Assembly (NCBI GenBank): GCA_027604685.1
Contig: JADHYX010000051.1
Location: 17,541 to 81,540 of the forward strand
Source of the DNA: Lobulomyces angularis
Taxonomy: Eukaryota; Chytridiomycota; Chytridiomycetes; Lobulomycetales; Lobulomycetaceae
Direction of reading: 5' to 3'
DNA: 64,000 nucleotides
Shown here: piece by piece, positions 11,728 to 25,783 of the stretch
Layout: each line of letters starts with the position of its first letter
Numbering within the stretch: position 1 is the first letter of the stretch
The notes under the pieces: generated by a model
Databases searched by the model: none
Told to the model about the DNA's origin: nothing
What the model saw: the letters and a program-made list of their open reading frames with translations, nothing else
Translations under genes and position numbers: made by a program

Positions 11728-12859
11728 ATGAATGAAAGTAAAGCGGAATTAATAAGCTGGGTCAACACCCTTTTGAAGTTAGATTATAAAAAAATTGAAG
11801 AGCTAGGTACAGGAGCTGCTTATTGTCAAATAATCGATTCGATTTATGGAAACGTAGCGATGAATAAAGTCAAATTTAAGTGTTATATGGAGCATGATTT
11901 TTTGTTTAATTATAAAATCCTTCAATCTTCATTTAATGCTAACAACATAGAAAAGGTTTGAATCATAAATTTTACCAGAAAAGTAACTGTTTAGGAAATT
12001 TTCATTGAGCAATTGGCCAAATGTAGGCAAAACGAAAATTATCAGTTATTATCATGGTTAAAAAAATATTGGGATACTCATTATGGTGGAACGCAGTATG
12101 ATCCTGAAGGGAGACGTAGAGAAAAGCCTAAATCTGGTAAATGAATTATTATGTTTTTTTTAATTTGAATACAGCCTCATTAATTAAAGGGAAAAGAATA
12201 GAAAAGTCTAATCAAAATCTTGGTAAGTTCCAGAGTTTTTATGCATCTTTCTAATTAAGTATGGAAATAGAACCAGTGGACCCTGAAAATAAGCAAGTAA
12301 ACCTAAAATCATCACTTTCATCCACCCCTACCGGTAAGCAAAAATCTGTAAAAATTTGTGATGCACCAAATCTCAAATTGCCAAAGTTGCCAAGTATGAA
12401 AAAAGAATTTTTTAACAATAATTTTTTACAAAAGCAATCAAAGCTATTTTAAATCCTTATATACCCATCCCTGCGTCCATTAGCAAAAGTTGCCCAATAC
12501 ACTCCAGATCTAGCATGAATGCAGTGGTTTCTCAAGTTCCCCCTAATAGCGCAGATGGGAAGAGTCTTAATTCACGTCCTTCAACTGGAACATCTGAAGT
12601 TGTTTCAGCATATAGTTCGCGAAGTAGAACAGGAATTAAGGACGGTAATTATAATTTAAAAAAAGGTTTGGAAAAGTACAAAATTAGAGTAAATGATATG
12701 CAGAGAAAAATTGATGAATTAAATCTAAACAAATCAAAGAATGAGAGTGAGCTGAACAACTATAGGTTGCAAATTGAGGAAATGAAGCAGATTATGGAAT
12801 GGAAAAATAGAGATAATATAAATGAAGTTTTTGAGCAACTAAAGTTAATTTTAGTTTAG
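11728..12859 (+). CDS. EB1/MAPRE-like microtubule plus-end-binding protein
   Basis: Five exons (11728-11955, 11995-12136, 12175-12222, 12271-12393, 12435-12859) keep frame, giving 321 aa. Residues 1-120 are an EB-type calponin-homology domain: LISWVNTLLKLDYKKIEELG, GAAYCQIIDSIYG, a V-K-F-K block, LQSSFNANNIEK, and LAKCRQNENYQLLSWLKKYW ending in Y-D-P-E-G-R-R. A Ser/Pro/Lys linker (about 135-225) and a coiled coil (about 235-300, NLKKGLEKYKIRVNDMQRKI) follow. EB proteins track growing microtubule ends and recruit partners through a C-terminal EB-homology domain with a FYF signature. I do not see that signature here; the protein ends FEQLKLILV. Either the C-terminus has diverged or a last exon is missing. 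Confidence 0.85.
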
Positions 12860-13013
12860 AAAATTGGTGTAAATCTTTTAATTTTTTGTTTGTTAAATTC
12901 GTTCTATAAGTTAAGCTTCAGTAAAAATTTTTTTTTGTGGTAGTAAATCACGTCCTTAAATTTTTAAAACAAAAAATAAAAAAAATTGCAAAATCTTTAA
13001 CATCTTTAAAAAA

Positions 13014-14381
13014 ATGAGATTTAAAATAGTTTTACTGTTTAATATAATCCAAATTATTATATCATCAAGTTCCGACCACTGTTCCTACATACATCAGTGC
13101 AAAGACACTGTCTTAAGAAGCTCTGACTTGAAGTACAAAATAGCTTGCTATAACACTGAAAAACAAATTTGTGGACCAAAACCTTTCACCAAGATTGATG
13201 GTAAAAATTTATATGTAAAATGCGTTTCCGGCTTTAAGGTTGTTGACTGCTTAAAATCAGACTACAAGGCTTGGGTGGAAAAAAAATTAAAATCAGTAGT
13301 TACAGGGGAAAAATCCGTTATTCCCGCAGAAAGTTCATCCTGTGACCTAGATCGATGCAGCAGTTCCCAAAATAATGAGTGCTTAGTTCTGCACCAATGG
13401 TTACCTGACTATTTTTCAAAAGTTGATGAGTGTTGTTCAGCTGGAAGATATGTTACTTGCAATAAATTTAATCAAATAACTAGATTGTACGCAAAAATAA
13501 AAATTAATAACGAATTGTTTTACATTTGTTTGTTTAGGAACCTGGGGGATAAATCAATAACTAGTATACCCAATGACATTTTTAAATTTCGGGAATTGAT
13601 ATTGCTGTAATAATATTTGATTTTACTTTTATAAATTAATGATTTTAGTGATCTTTCCTTTAATCAAATTAACGGTTCTATTCCCTCGAATATCGGAAAA
13701 CTTAAAAAGCTGAAGTTTTTGTGAGTAAAATTCCTAATCACATTTCCTTACCTAAATTTGATAGAAATTTGAGCGGGAATAAGTTAAAAGACAGCATACC
13801 AGCAAGTTTAGGAGACTTAGAAAATCTTACTGGATTGTATTTAAAATTTTTTTTTAATTTAATTATTGCTGCTCTATAGGTGGTTAGCGTTAAATAAATT
13901 AACTGGAAGCATTCCACCCGAACTTGGTAACCTATCAAGACTTCAAACATTGTATTTTATAATCTTTCTGTAAACTTTAAATCATTGTTTAAGGTTTTTA
14001 AGTGGTAATGAATTAAGTGGAGAATTACCTGAAAGATTATTTCTACTCTCAGAATTGAAACATCTGTAAATCTTAATTTGTTTTTTTAATTTTTTTAATT
14101 TAAATGCAGATATTTAAATATGAATCTACTTGAAGGAAAATTACCAAAAATGTCCAAGTTAACAAATTTACAACAGCTGTAACATTTAAATGAAAAATTT
14201 ACAATTTTTTAATATTTTTAGTGATCTTAGCTACAATCAATTTTCTGGAAAATTGCCGAATTTTAGTCAACTGCAGTTAAGAGAATGCAATCTTTATTCA
14301 CTAATGAATGTATGCAATTCGGAAGGTGTAGAAATCCACAGTGCCTGTAAATCTACAAATACATACACAAGTAAGAAATAA
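13014..14381 (+). CDS. Secreted leucine-rich-repeat protein, one exon per repeat
   Basis: Eight exons: 13014-13486, 13538-13606, 13649-13720, 13765-13836, 13880-13951, 13994-14065, 14110-14178, 14222-14381; 352 aa. The N-terminus is a hydrophobic signal peptide (MRFKIVLLFNIIQIIIS). A Cys-rich domain with about 14 cysteines follows, ending CCSAGRYVTCNKFNQITRL. Seven plant-type LRRs then match LxxNxLxGxIPxxLgxLxxLxxL, for example DLSFNQINGSIPSNIGKLKK and LSGNELSGELPERLFLLSEL. Exons 2-7 are 69 or 72 nt, and every LRR intron falls in phase 2 inside the same Leu codon. The Cys-rich cap before the LRRs resembles extracellular receptor or polygalacturonase-inhibitor architecture. The frame ends at 14381 just after an AGTAAG sequence that could be a donor (see findings). 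Likely extracellular or cell-surface; ligand unknown. Confidence 0.85.
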
Positions 14382-14550
14382 AACATTTAATGTTTCTCAT
14401 AATTTTTTAGAATGTTAGAAAAATTGTAACTACCTGGGCTATTATATTTCTTTTTATTTTACAAATTATAATATTAAAATATTGTTGAAGATTGAATTAT
14501 TTAATAAAAGTAGTTTTTAATTTAATAAAAATTTTAATTTGACCTTTAAT

Positions 14551-17500
14551 CTAATCAGCAGATTTATGTCGGGATATATATTCTCCAAAGGCAGCTTCGA
14601 TTTTAGAACACAACCACTATTATAATTTAATTAATTAAGAGCTATTTTATTCGATATGTTTACCTGAGCGGAATTAGAATCAGGACAAGGAATAACTTTT
14701 GCCTTGGCAGTTTGACGATTGCCTTTCTGTATCAATGTTATCCCTCCACTCTCCAGTCTTATCAACTGTACGTCAGAATAAGGTAGATTCCAGTCATATC
14801 GTAATTTTTTAATTCGAATCATCAAAACTCTTAAGTTTGTAACAAGCACAAGTAAATCTTCATTTCTTAAATCTAAGTGGGCAATATAATCTTCATGAAA
14901 AAATTCGCCATTATCTACTGCTTTCAAATAACTCAAACCCAAAGCTTCTCTAGGGTCATAAGGCTAACACGGCGATGAAAAAAAATAAAATAAAAAAAAA
15001 TTTACCTTCAAAATTCCATCTTTCCCAATATAACGAGGAAGTCTTTGTCGATCAAGATCTAACTCAAAAACAGTAGTCGTATTTTTGATGCCTTCGGTTA
15101 CCGTTGATGCAAGGTCGAAAACACCAATTACGGGTTTGGTAATTGCCCTAATTGTTTTACTAAATTTAGCAAATAAGTATCTAAAATTACCCAACTACTC
15201 CTTTGCCAAGACCCTTAAAAAAGCCACTCACACCTTCCTTTTCAGCTCCTTCCATCGGTTTAGATACTAAACCTTCAACACCACTTCCAATAGATCCAAA
15301 AAATGACGAGACTCCTTGAGTAACGCCGGAAACTGCATGCTTCGGCTTATTTCTAAAAAAAATCAGAAATTTATTTTAAACTTGTTAATAATAATACCTG
15401 ACTCCATGAAGCCTGCGTTTCTCTTGAAACTAAAAAAAAACATTATTGCAACTGTATATTTGTTAAATACTTCATCGTCCAATGTAACAACTGATAAGCC
15501 CTTGCTGATGCTTCCAGTAACTTTTGATAAAGTATCAGAAAATCCAAATACAGTTTTCTTAACCAGACTTGCTCCACCCTTATTTCTTATTTAACGTAAA
15601 ATTTGTCAACACTTAATATACCTTGGCTAATCCGATACCAAAATCTTGAGGTCTAGTAATTTCAAAGCCTTGTATCGGTTCGTAAAATAAATCCCAAACA
15701 CCTGAACTAACAGAATTGAAAAGACCTACAGGATTACCTAAAAAGTCTGCGCTACCAATTACTTTGTGTATCTAAACAAAAATAATGAATTATTATACAA
15801 AGAAAAAAAAAAGTATTTATACCTGTCCAACAGCTTCTTGCGAATAAAAAGTCATTATGCTATTTACCAGCTGTTGAAAGGTTACAACTGAATGATGAAG
15901 TTCCAAAGAATTCATTCTTATTGGCGCGTCATGTATATTTCCAATAGCCATGGTAAATACTAAAATAATTAAGAAAATTGAATCTTTTCTTTCATTACCA
16001 TCAAAAAAAAAGGTCAAAATATTGTGAGATCTTGGCCTAGAGTCTTCATTGCTTGTTTTCGTTCTCGCAAAAGAAACGTTTATTTTAATGGGCTGAAGAA
16101 ATAATCTTTCAAAGTACATTCTTACATCACCATCAGATACTTGATGGTGTGGAGTAACCATTTCCGGATCATAAAGTTTTCTAAGATTACACTCATAAGT
16201 AAGGGAATATGTTAAGAAAATTACCCATCAATTTCCTCCCAACCAGCAACATTGAACTTTGAAAATTCCAGCAGTGCATTTAAAAAATCTTCGTCAATGT
16301 CGAAAGATAGCTCTTGAAGTAATATACTGCAAAAATGATAATAATCCAATCCATATGCTGCAATATATATTAGTAGCTAATAGAAGATTCTAAATTTTAC
16401 AAATATCTTTAGACTTTGTCAAAGTTCCCAGTAAGACAGGTCTAAATTGCTCGTCACCTTCCTTTGGTAGATTCGTAGGATAAACAAAAATTGGTTCTAT
16501 ACAACCATACAGTTGATTATCGATCTAATTTATTTAATGACAAATAAGTGTATTGTAAATACCTGAATCCATTTTAGTGTAAATTCAAGTTTTTGAATAG
16601 TGGTACCATCAACATAAGTAAAACTGAAATCTTTAAAGGAAGCATACAGCAGTTCCTACATATTCATCAGAATATACCAAAAATTTAAAGAATATACCTG
16701 CATGTGTTGGTTTATCAGAGAAATTCCAACTCCTTCCATTCTAAATCTAAAAGAAAATAATGCAACTTCCGCATCTTCTTTTTTCTAAAAAAAGTTTAAC
16801 TCACAAATAAAGTATACGAACCGTTGAGGATTGGGAGCCACTTTGCGATAACATAAGGGAATCGGAAGATGATGCTGTAGAAGGGTCTGCAGTTCGGCGA
16901 TATTGTTCAGGCAATTGTGAAAGCCTAGGAATTTTTAATATTCCATTATAAAAATTTAATACCTAATGACAAGTACTGGTCCTTCGGCAACTATTTGAAT
17001 GCATAAAACTTTATACTGAGATCCTTTCATATCTATAGGATATTTGACGTGGGTAATATTTCCAATATCTAATAAATCGATTTCTCTTTCTTTTCCATTA
17101 ACATGAACTACCAAAACTTTATTTTGTGCAGAAGGATTGTCCCATGCATAACGTTTTTTTGAGTCTTTTTGAACAATATAGTTGTTGTTACTTCCCTTGA
17201 TAAATATGTTTAGATTTTGTATAAAAAGAAAAGTTCAAACCGATTGCCAAATCACAACATCTTGCTCTGATGAGTTTTCAATAAGAAATGGCCAGTGACC
17301 TTCATTTCTTGACACTATCAAAAATATTGCAGCGCCTTCAAGAACAATTTCTACATTAAGCAAATCTTCCTCTTCACTACCACCAACTTTACCAACTTTT
17401 ACAAACGTTTTTCCAATATTGTTGACAATAAATGGTTGTGACCTAAATTTAATACTTTAGTGGAAAATAAAACATAACGGTTTACCACTCATTTAACAGA

Positions 17501-20500
17501 CCTGTTCTTCGTACGCTAAGCAGCACTGGATCCTCAAAGAGTTCCAAATAGTGGAATGGCAAGGAAGATTTGGCTTGAACAGTGGTTACTGCATTTGAGC
17601 CATGTTGACGAAAGTTAAGATCTTCCGACATTTCATTGATAATATTGTATCTAGGACAAACAGTAACTACTTTCGTCAAAAAAAACTAAGGAACTTCTGT
17701 TAGTACATTTTTGCATAATCTTTTTTACTACCTTTCCTTCACCTTCATTAATGGAAATTCCAAGGTGGACAGATTTGTTTCGTTTTGGTAGTGGGATGGC
17801 AACATCAAAGTCACTACCTACGGCTTCGAAACTAAGTGGCTATTGGAATAAAATTGTTCATTTAGTACTAGAAGTTATAAATTACCCTGCTCCAATCTGA
17901 ATCAGGTAACTTCACTTGTGCACGGTTTCGGACGGTATCAAAGTTAGAGTAAGCAAACATCAAAGGTTCCACCTAGTTTAATTTTTTTAATAAAATGTAC
18001 TAACCGAAACTTCACCTTCTCTGGATTATGAACGCGTGAAACTTGGCCTGCTGCCAGTCTTTGCTGGGACATCAAAGAACTCGCTGAGAACTTCAAATCT
18101 AGTCCTGTTTTGTTCAAAATCACGTAGGGGCTGTAAATTGTAACCTTTCTTCCACCTTTTTCGAGCTTGTTGCTATATTTGATGCGAAGCATCAAAGTGT
18201 TTCCTTCATGATCTTTTAAAGTTACGTTTTCGTCTCTGTATCCTAAATCAGAATTTGTTATAACAGCCACTTCACTTTCTCTGTAGTCTTCAGAAGTGTT
18301 TATAATAACTTAGTGATATAATGCAGCCAGTTAATAAATACCTGTTCCTAAAATCTGGATTCTTAAAACCAGAAAATGGGTGGGATTTAAAGTGTGAATA
18401 GTATCTAGTTTTCCACTTGCTAATTGTTGCTTATGTTCTTGGTGCTTGGTTTTATCAGTAAGTTGGTATTTAATGTCGTAAGGCAAAAGATTTTCAAATT
18501 GGAAAGGCGGAAGAATTTTCATTCTAATCTTTGGATATTCACTTTTAACGAACATAATTGTTAAATTCAAAAATTTATTTATTCATATCTATACCCTTTT
18601 TCAAATGTAGAATTGACCTGAAATAAAAATGGAGGGATGTTTCTATCTGGGGAAAAAGACGAAACCAAAGGGTAAAAGTTGTCCCGTTGAAGTTCCTTCC
18701 AGAACAGAACTTCTTTTGACCAATGATAACCAAAGCCTAAGATAAAGTGATGTTATTGATGATAAATAAGAAAAAATATACCTTTTGGACGAATAAGAAG
18801 TTTGTCAAAATATGATGTAATAATAGGAACGGCATAGTCTTTACCAGGCAATACCTCTTGAATCTTTGAAGTCAATTTACCCGCAGAATTTATAGTAACC
18901 ACTTCCAAGGTTACATTTGTTGAGTTTTCTAAAGCAGTGGAAGACCTAAATGTAACTACCTTAACATTATCTTTTAAAGTAACTTCACAAACAAGTTGAT
19001 GTGACACTTGGTCAATAGATGGTCTCAATAGATAAGATCTTACACCTTCCCTATCAACAGCAATTGATTTTAAACTTTCCCACGCAGGACCGGATATTTG
19101 CAAAGAAATTTTGTTTGGTGAGGCTGTTGTACTCTTTTAAAAAAAAATTAAATTGAATATAAATCAAATTGGCACCTCTCTCAAAACCCGCCAATCACCA
19201 AATCTCCAAGACATCTCTTCACCATCGCTAAGAAGCTTAAATTCAGTATCAAGCCCATTCGTTGTACCATCAGCCCAGACATGCATATCATAACCGGTTC
19301 GATTAATTAATATATAAGGAGCATGTACTTTCCTTCTAATAGACAATTTTCGCTATTGAAACAAAATTTAGTAATGTGTTAAAGAAAATACCTCATCCTT
19401 TTTATCCCATCTATTAAATGTTTTTAGAGCAGTTTCTATAAATATATGTGATAAATTAAATTCAAGTTTCTTTTTTGATGAAAAAGTTATTGCGGTAGCC
19501 CCTTCACTAGTTTTAGTCGTCTTTAAAGAAAAATGTAAAAAAAAAAATGAAAAATTGGTGCTACATTTAGAGAACAAGACCACGGCTCAATTATGGGTTC
19601 CCAATGAGAATTTTTAATGTTAAAATAATTAACTTGCATGCTTAAAGCGACTCGCACTAAAAGATGTTTATACTGGTATTAAATAAAAAAATTCCATACC
19701 TTCCATTTGCGTTGACCAGTCTTTAACATCAGCACCCACCCTATCAACAATAAAATCAAACATCGGCAGATGAAGGTCGTTTAGATCATCAATTAGGATT
19801 AAGCGCAATCCTTGAGTATGCAGTTTAAGCTACATTAGCAAAATTTCAATTAAAAAAGCCATATAAAAATAACAACTACCGTTTCTCTAGACATGATAAG
19901 GTTATTTATTGGAACAACTTCCTGCGCTCCTTTCTCATCGAAATTTTCGTTTTTTTCGTTGGATGAAGCCAATTCAGATATTTGGTTTACTATATCCAAA
20001 ATCAACAAAACATCTTTGTACGAAACTCGAAGCATTAAAGGTGTAACATCTATTTTAATATCAGTTAACTTATGACCAGGACTAGGTTTTGCATCTTCAA
20101 CCGTTAATGCTAAATCGAAATTTTGAATAAATCGTAAGGCAGTCTCAGCTCTATTTAAAAGAATTAAAAATAAATATAAAACCTTTTATTACCTTTGGTC
20201 CATTGCGCAGAAAAACATACCAAGATCATGCGCACTGTAACTAGTTATTCCATCGTGGGCGATAACTAAATGTTTCAAAACCAAAATAATAGCTTCAGTC
20301 GATGCAACTTTAACATTTTGCAGAACAATAATCTCTAAATCGACGACGTTTACCCTATATATACTATCAGTGGGAGTTGCAGCATCTGGAGATTCTGCGA
20401 ACTTTAAATCTATTAAGCCATCATCAATATCTTTGACGGTTGCATTTCTTTTAGATCTAGGTTTTTTTGCTCTTTTCTTTTCATCAGCAAAAAAATTGCC

Positions 20501-23500
20501 AATTGCAAATATATGATCTAGAATTAGAGTAACTTTAGGGCTATCAAAGGTAATAAGATAATTTGTAGCTTTCGATTTTTCACTTGTTGATTGAATTGAG
20601 AGCATACTTTGATCAGGCTTAGTAATTGTTCTCAACACATCCTTAAATATATTATCAGTTTGCCTTGTATCAAAAATTTTCAACGCTCCAATTTCTGCTT
20701 CCATTTTACTTGTTCCATTTAACAACGTGCATTGTTTAAAAAACACTCGGGAAATCAAAAATTCCGCCAATGAAGATTCCTTGTTTTCCAAAAGTTGAAA
20801 TATTTCCAAAGTGATCTTCGGTAGTTCAAAAAGAAAATCCATAGTTGATCGTTTCTCATCCTGAACATTCTCTTTCGATACATCCTCAGAAATTTGGTCC
20901 ATTTTAGAAAAAGATGATGTATCACGTCCATCGTCTGAGGAAAATGCGTGTTGAAGTGAATCAATTAAGTCCAACATCAAAATATATTGCTTCCTGATCA
21001 ATTTTAACTGAACTGGAGACATTTTAATTGCTACCTAAAAAAAAAAAAACTTTATTAGTTTTCTTGGAAGCTGAGTACCTGTAAATCAGGAACTTTTAAA
21101 GAATTTTTAGTTATATTTTCTCCATTAATATTAAATCTTGTTATATTGAAATCGGCGTGGACGTCTTCCAAAATATCCGTTTCTTCGGAAGTTCCCACCC
21201 CTGATTCATTTTCGTTATCAAATGTTGAAATTAACTTCATCGATTCTAATCTAGCGGAAATCTCATCAATTACTATAGCATTTTCACTCCCGTATTTTTC
21301 AGCGCTGGCTTCAGAAAAGTTGTTTTTTGCAGTTATCTTTCCCAGGTACATAGATATAAAATTTTTACTTGATAAGCTAACTTCAGGAAAAACTAAGATA
21401 GGTGTTTGTATTTGAATATTGAAATGGAATTTTCCACCACTTTCCTGCATGTGATTTGCTTTGTCATACGCCGCCTTTCTGGCACTCTCTACTAGAGCGT
21501 GCATTTTTTGAAATTCACTTAAGTATTCTTGTAACTCAATACAAAAATCTTCCAAAAACGTAACTTTCACGGAGGGGGCGAATAAGTTAAGTGAAGAATC
21601 ATACCCAGGGTAATTATCCGAAGAAATATCAAAACTTTCAAAAACGAAATCCGCAACCTGGCCACCCTCAACTGATATGAAATCTCGATATATACTTGGA
21701 TCTTTGGCCGATGGTCTGACCAAGTGATCAACAATGGAGAAATTACCAAGTGTGCCATTGACTTTCATAGTTTTATTTTTCATAACTACACTTATTTGCC
21801 CATCATCAAAGCTTGAAGTAGCAATATGAGTTCCATCTCTATTTAGTAAAAGGTTGATACTTTTTAATGAAGTGGAAACTACAAAAGTTGATTCCTCCAT
21901 GTCTGAAGCAGTGGACAGCGGATCTGTCATCGCATCTTCTTCCGTTATTTCAGGGGGAAGAATGGTTTTCTTTTCTTCTTTGCTGACAAATGCAGTCAGC
22001 AAAAAGTCATAAAGATCCAAAATACTTTTCCTTGTCAATACTACATTTAGTGCGCCAAACGTTACATCAACCTTTTGATCTACTCCATGAAAGTCTGGAG
22101 ATACTTTTTTAATGCTTTCATAAGACAAATAAATAAAATGCTCTACATTTGAATTTTCAGCAGTAGATGTTTCTTCTAATTTACTTAATAAATAACGAAA
22201 TTTTGGATCAGTGCCATTTTCTATTTTATCTTCAATTTCAGCGCTAGCAATTTGAACAAGAATCTTTGTATCAAGTGGACGATTAGTGTACTTAAGTTGG
22301 AATAACTTAACGCTCATTTCCGCCAGTTCAGTTTCAGCTGAAATTGAATCGACTGTACTTCTCTTTAAACTAATGGAAACTTCTCCTACATTAAATGAAC
22401 ATTCCATAAGAACCTTTGCTAGTTCGCTTATATCTTGGCTTTTGGTTAAAAGTGATGGTAATTCTTCTAGCACCTTTTTTTCGTCAATTTCGTTTTCTTC
22501 TGACACAAATTCTTCATTTGCGTCTTCAAAATCATCATCTGAAAAATAATCAGCATCTGAATGTTGAATTTTGCTCTGTGAGTATAAATTCCATTCTTCT
22601 TTTGACAACTGTACAGTTGTCTTTGTAGAGCTGCTCATGTGTGTCGCTTCGTCGGATGAGAGTCCACCCGAAATCGAATCTAATATCTTCATCACAGATT
22701 TATATTTTTTATCACTAAGGTTCAAATGCAATCGTGGAAGTTCCCCAAAAATTTTCATCCAAGTAAAAGCAGTTTCTTTTGGTAAAATGCACCTAAAAGT
22801 TTAAAAATATTATGAAAAGTATTAGCATTTCATGATACATATGAACAGAAAACATAATGTTGACTCTTTCAATAAAGTGAAGGTCAAAAGTAGAGGATTG
22901 GTTTTCCAGTTCATTAAGACAAGCATCATAGGAATTACCGACTAAAACCTAGAAGTATACATTTTTGTATAAGCACATTTTGAAGTATTACAAACGAACC
23001 TGAACCGATGACAATTCAATTGTAAATACGTCATAAAGCATACTTTTCAATTGGTCCATGTCGTGCTCGTTTAATTGCGTTTTCTTTTGTGATATATCCT
23101 TCAAAAGAACTTTGTTTGCCAATTTACTCTCAATTAAGAAATGTCCAGCATCCAGTACCACGATAGTTGATTCAGGGTCATTGACATTTTCTGGAAAGAT
23201 AAATACAGGAGCGTCAATATCAACTTTCAAATCTAAAGTTTTATGTTCTTCAATTGCATACTCCAATCCCAACCTAGTCTGGTTGGTAATACCTTGGAAA
23301 GTATTCTGAGCAGCTGCCTGTAATAACGATTAATTAATATTGACATTAATAATAAATACTTTAAGAGTGGTAAACTGGGTACCACTTTCAATTTCGTTAT
23401 CGGAAGGAGGTGTAAAAAATGAAACCAGAGACTTTATTGCAGCAGGATTGTAGACTACTTCTAATGGCAACATTCTAATTTGAACAGCATTATCCGCCCT

Positions 23501-25783
23501 TTCATCTAATGGTTTTAATTCTGCAACCATTTGAAAAAATTTCGAGTCTCTAATGTTGAAGTGATAATTTCATAAAAAACAAATTTTCTTAAATTACCCC
23601 TTAACAGCTTGTTTTGCTTTAACTAGATGAGTGTATACTTTACTTGAAGTAGTTCCATCAATACATTCCATTCCCTGCAATGAAACATCAGCAAGATAAC
23701 TTCCCACTTTGGCAAATTTTAGGATATTAGCAGAAAATTTGCTAAATATAACTTTCATGAGTTCTTTTGGTTGCTTTGAACGTTTTCCAGATTTAATAGA
23801 TAATGAACCAGTATTTAACAACCAACTTAAATTAAACAAAACGGCCTATAAAACCAATTTTTTTAGAAGTAAAAAAACTTTCAATCTTTACATCATCAGG
23901 AAAAACTGAACTAGTAAATGCAGCCTCTGGATCATATTCAATTGTTTCACATAACTGTTTCATGTGATCTTGTGTAAAAACATTATTGTTTTTTTCTTTT
24001 TCATCCTCAGTATTCTAAATAACTTTTAACATCATAAACAAAAAAATGCTTAAACCTGTTCTCCTGAAGACCAACCTAACCAGGAGCTCCACGTGGAAAC
24101 TTTTTCTGTAACTTTTTCAACAGGACCGGCTTCCAAATAATGAAAAAATAAAAACAATTTAGTAATATTCGTTATGAATTACCTTCTAGCTTTTTTTTCC
24201 GCAACTGATTACGTGCAATAGATCTATAAAATCTTAAATCTTGATAACTTAATTTCCTTTCAAGCTGAAATAATAATGCTGATTCATTAATTGGGAGAGA
24301 TGGCATAGTCTGAGATAACTTGTAAACATTAACATAGGAAATTCTGTCGTCACGCCTTTCCTTTAAATATTCCCACGTCCACTTACGGTTCTTTTCATGA
24401 ACATCAAATAAAACACAGTTACCTAAGTAGAGTTTTAATAATTATTCAAAAATGAATCGTTACCAGCGTATTTAAACCAAGCTTTTGGATCTGCCGCTGG
24501 AGGAACCGTCCTTGGCGGCCTGAATTTTCTATACTAAAATAAAATAAATTTTTTGTTTACTATTTGGAATACCTTATAGGATCTCATATATAACTCAAAT
24601 GCATTCAACAGCGCCAAACCAGTGTTGAACTGGTCATCATCCAATTCAAAACCCAACTCATCAAATTCAATTTCGGCAAAATTTCGAGCACTTCCCGGAA
24701 CATAATCCTTTTGCAGAGTTAACTTAAAAAACAAAGTCAGCGATCACCAATATTTTTTAAAAACCTTTCCAATGCCGCAAACTGGTCTTAAAATATACTG
24801 CAAGTTGTTATTGTTATTTTGACCTTTTGATGCGATCTGATGTGTAAATAATATAAGCTTTCAATATACTTTAATGTTCAAACCAGTTTCACAAAAGCGT
24901 CAAAGGCATCCTGTCCACTTAAGTTTTCCAGACTTTCGAGTTCTGTATTCCAATACATCGCTAGGCTGCCCAACTTCACGTACTTATTAATTCCATCTGA
25001 TAAATCGTGAATGAATGCTTCATTCCAAAGGCTGTCAGTAGAAATAGCTGAAAGTTCAGACAAAGTAATTCCAGCAGAAAAAGGAGACTATATTAGAAAA
25101 AAAAATTATTCTGAGATGTTTAAAAAAAAAAAATACCTCAGGTACATTAATTTTATCTTCGTATCTAATATGGATATTTTTAATTGAAAATTGCAAATTG
25201 TCAATAATTTTTGCTGTTAATTGAGTTACAAAAGATTGATCTTTGAGAGAAACCTCAGCCTTTTCTTACAAATTATAAACATTTTTGTTTAAAAGAAAAA
25301 CCAAGTATTTTAATATAAAACCTTTTGTCAATAATTCAGCTTGAGCCAACCTTTGAAACTTATGCTTTAGTTCAGAATCAAATTCTTCCTGATAATCGTA
25401 ATCTTGACCTAACTTTGGCACAGCAAGTATATAAATATCGGAGATTTCAATCTTTATGGGTTTATTTTTCAGGTCATTCCATGGTATCGTACAATTAAGG
25501 TTGCCCAGATATCCTTCACTCACATTTATAGGAAGATTAAATTTATCCAAAGCGGATGTCTTCAATTTTAAATTGTTCAAGACTACATTGCCTGACCATA
25601 TTCCAACCTTTACAATACAAGAATAAAGAAAATGAAATTGCGAAACTATTTACGGATAACTGCTTAGGTTCAAGGTTATCACAGTATTCACCAAGTACAG
25701 TATTTAAAACCTACGTTTTTTTAGCAATTAATGGATAATAAATTGTTGATTTTTCATACGCTTGATATCAACGATTCAAACAT
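14551..25783 (-). CDS. VPS13: VPS13-family bridge-like lipid-transfer protein
   Basis: This is the longest gene, with dozens of short introns; I estimate roughly 3,000 aa. Exon 1 starts at 25783 (MFESLISS), splices to [20 protein letters not shown] and then to [15 protein letters not shown], the chorein_N signature, followed by [20 protein letters not shown]. The two largest exons, 22758-21055 and 21022-20189, encode the acidic-loop-rich beta rod. The VPS13 adaptor-binding (SHR-BD/DUF1162) region lies about 19.3-17.2 kb, with [34 protein letters not shown] and PFLIENSS. The C-terminal ATG2-like and PH-like segments lie about 16.2-14.6 kb, ending [17 protein letters not shown]. Family role: a hydrophobic-groove protein moving glycerolipids between membranes at ER-mitochondrion, endosome and vacuole contact sites. 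The final exon is 14551-14616. I did not resolve every splice site. Confidence 0.93.

Noticed and set aside
21146..22804. Several plus-strand frames of 70-89 codons
   Set aside because: All are shadows of the 567-codon VPS13 exon 22758-21055.
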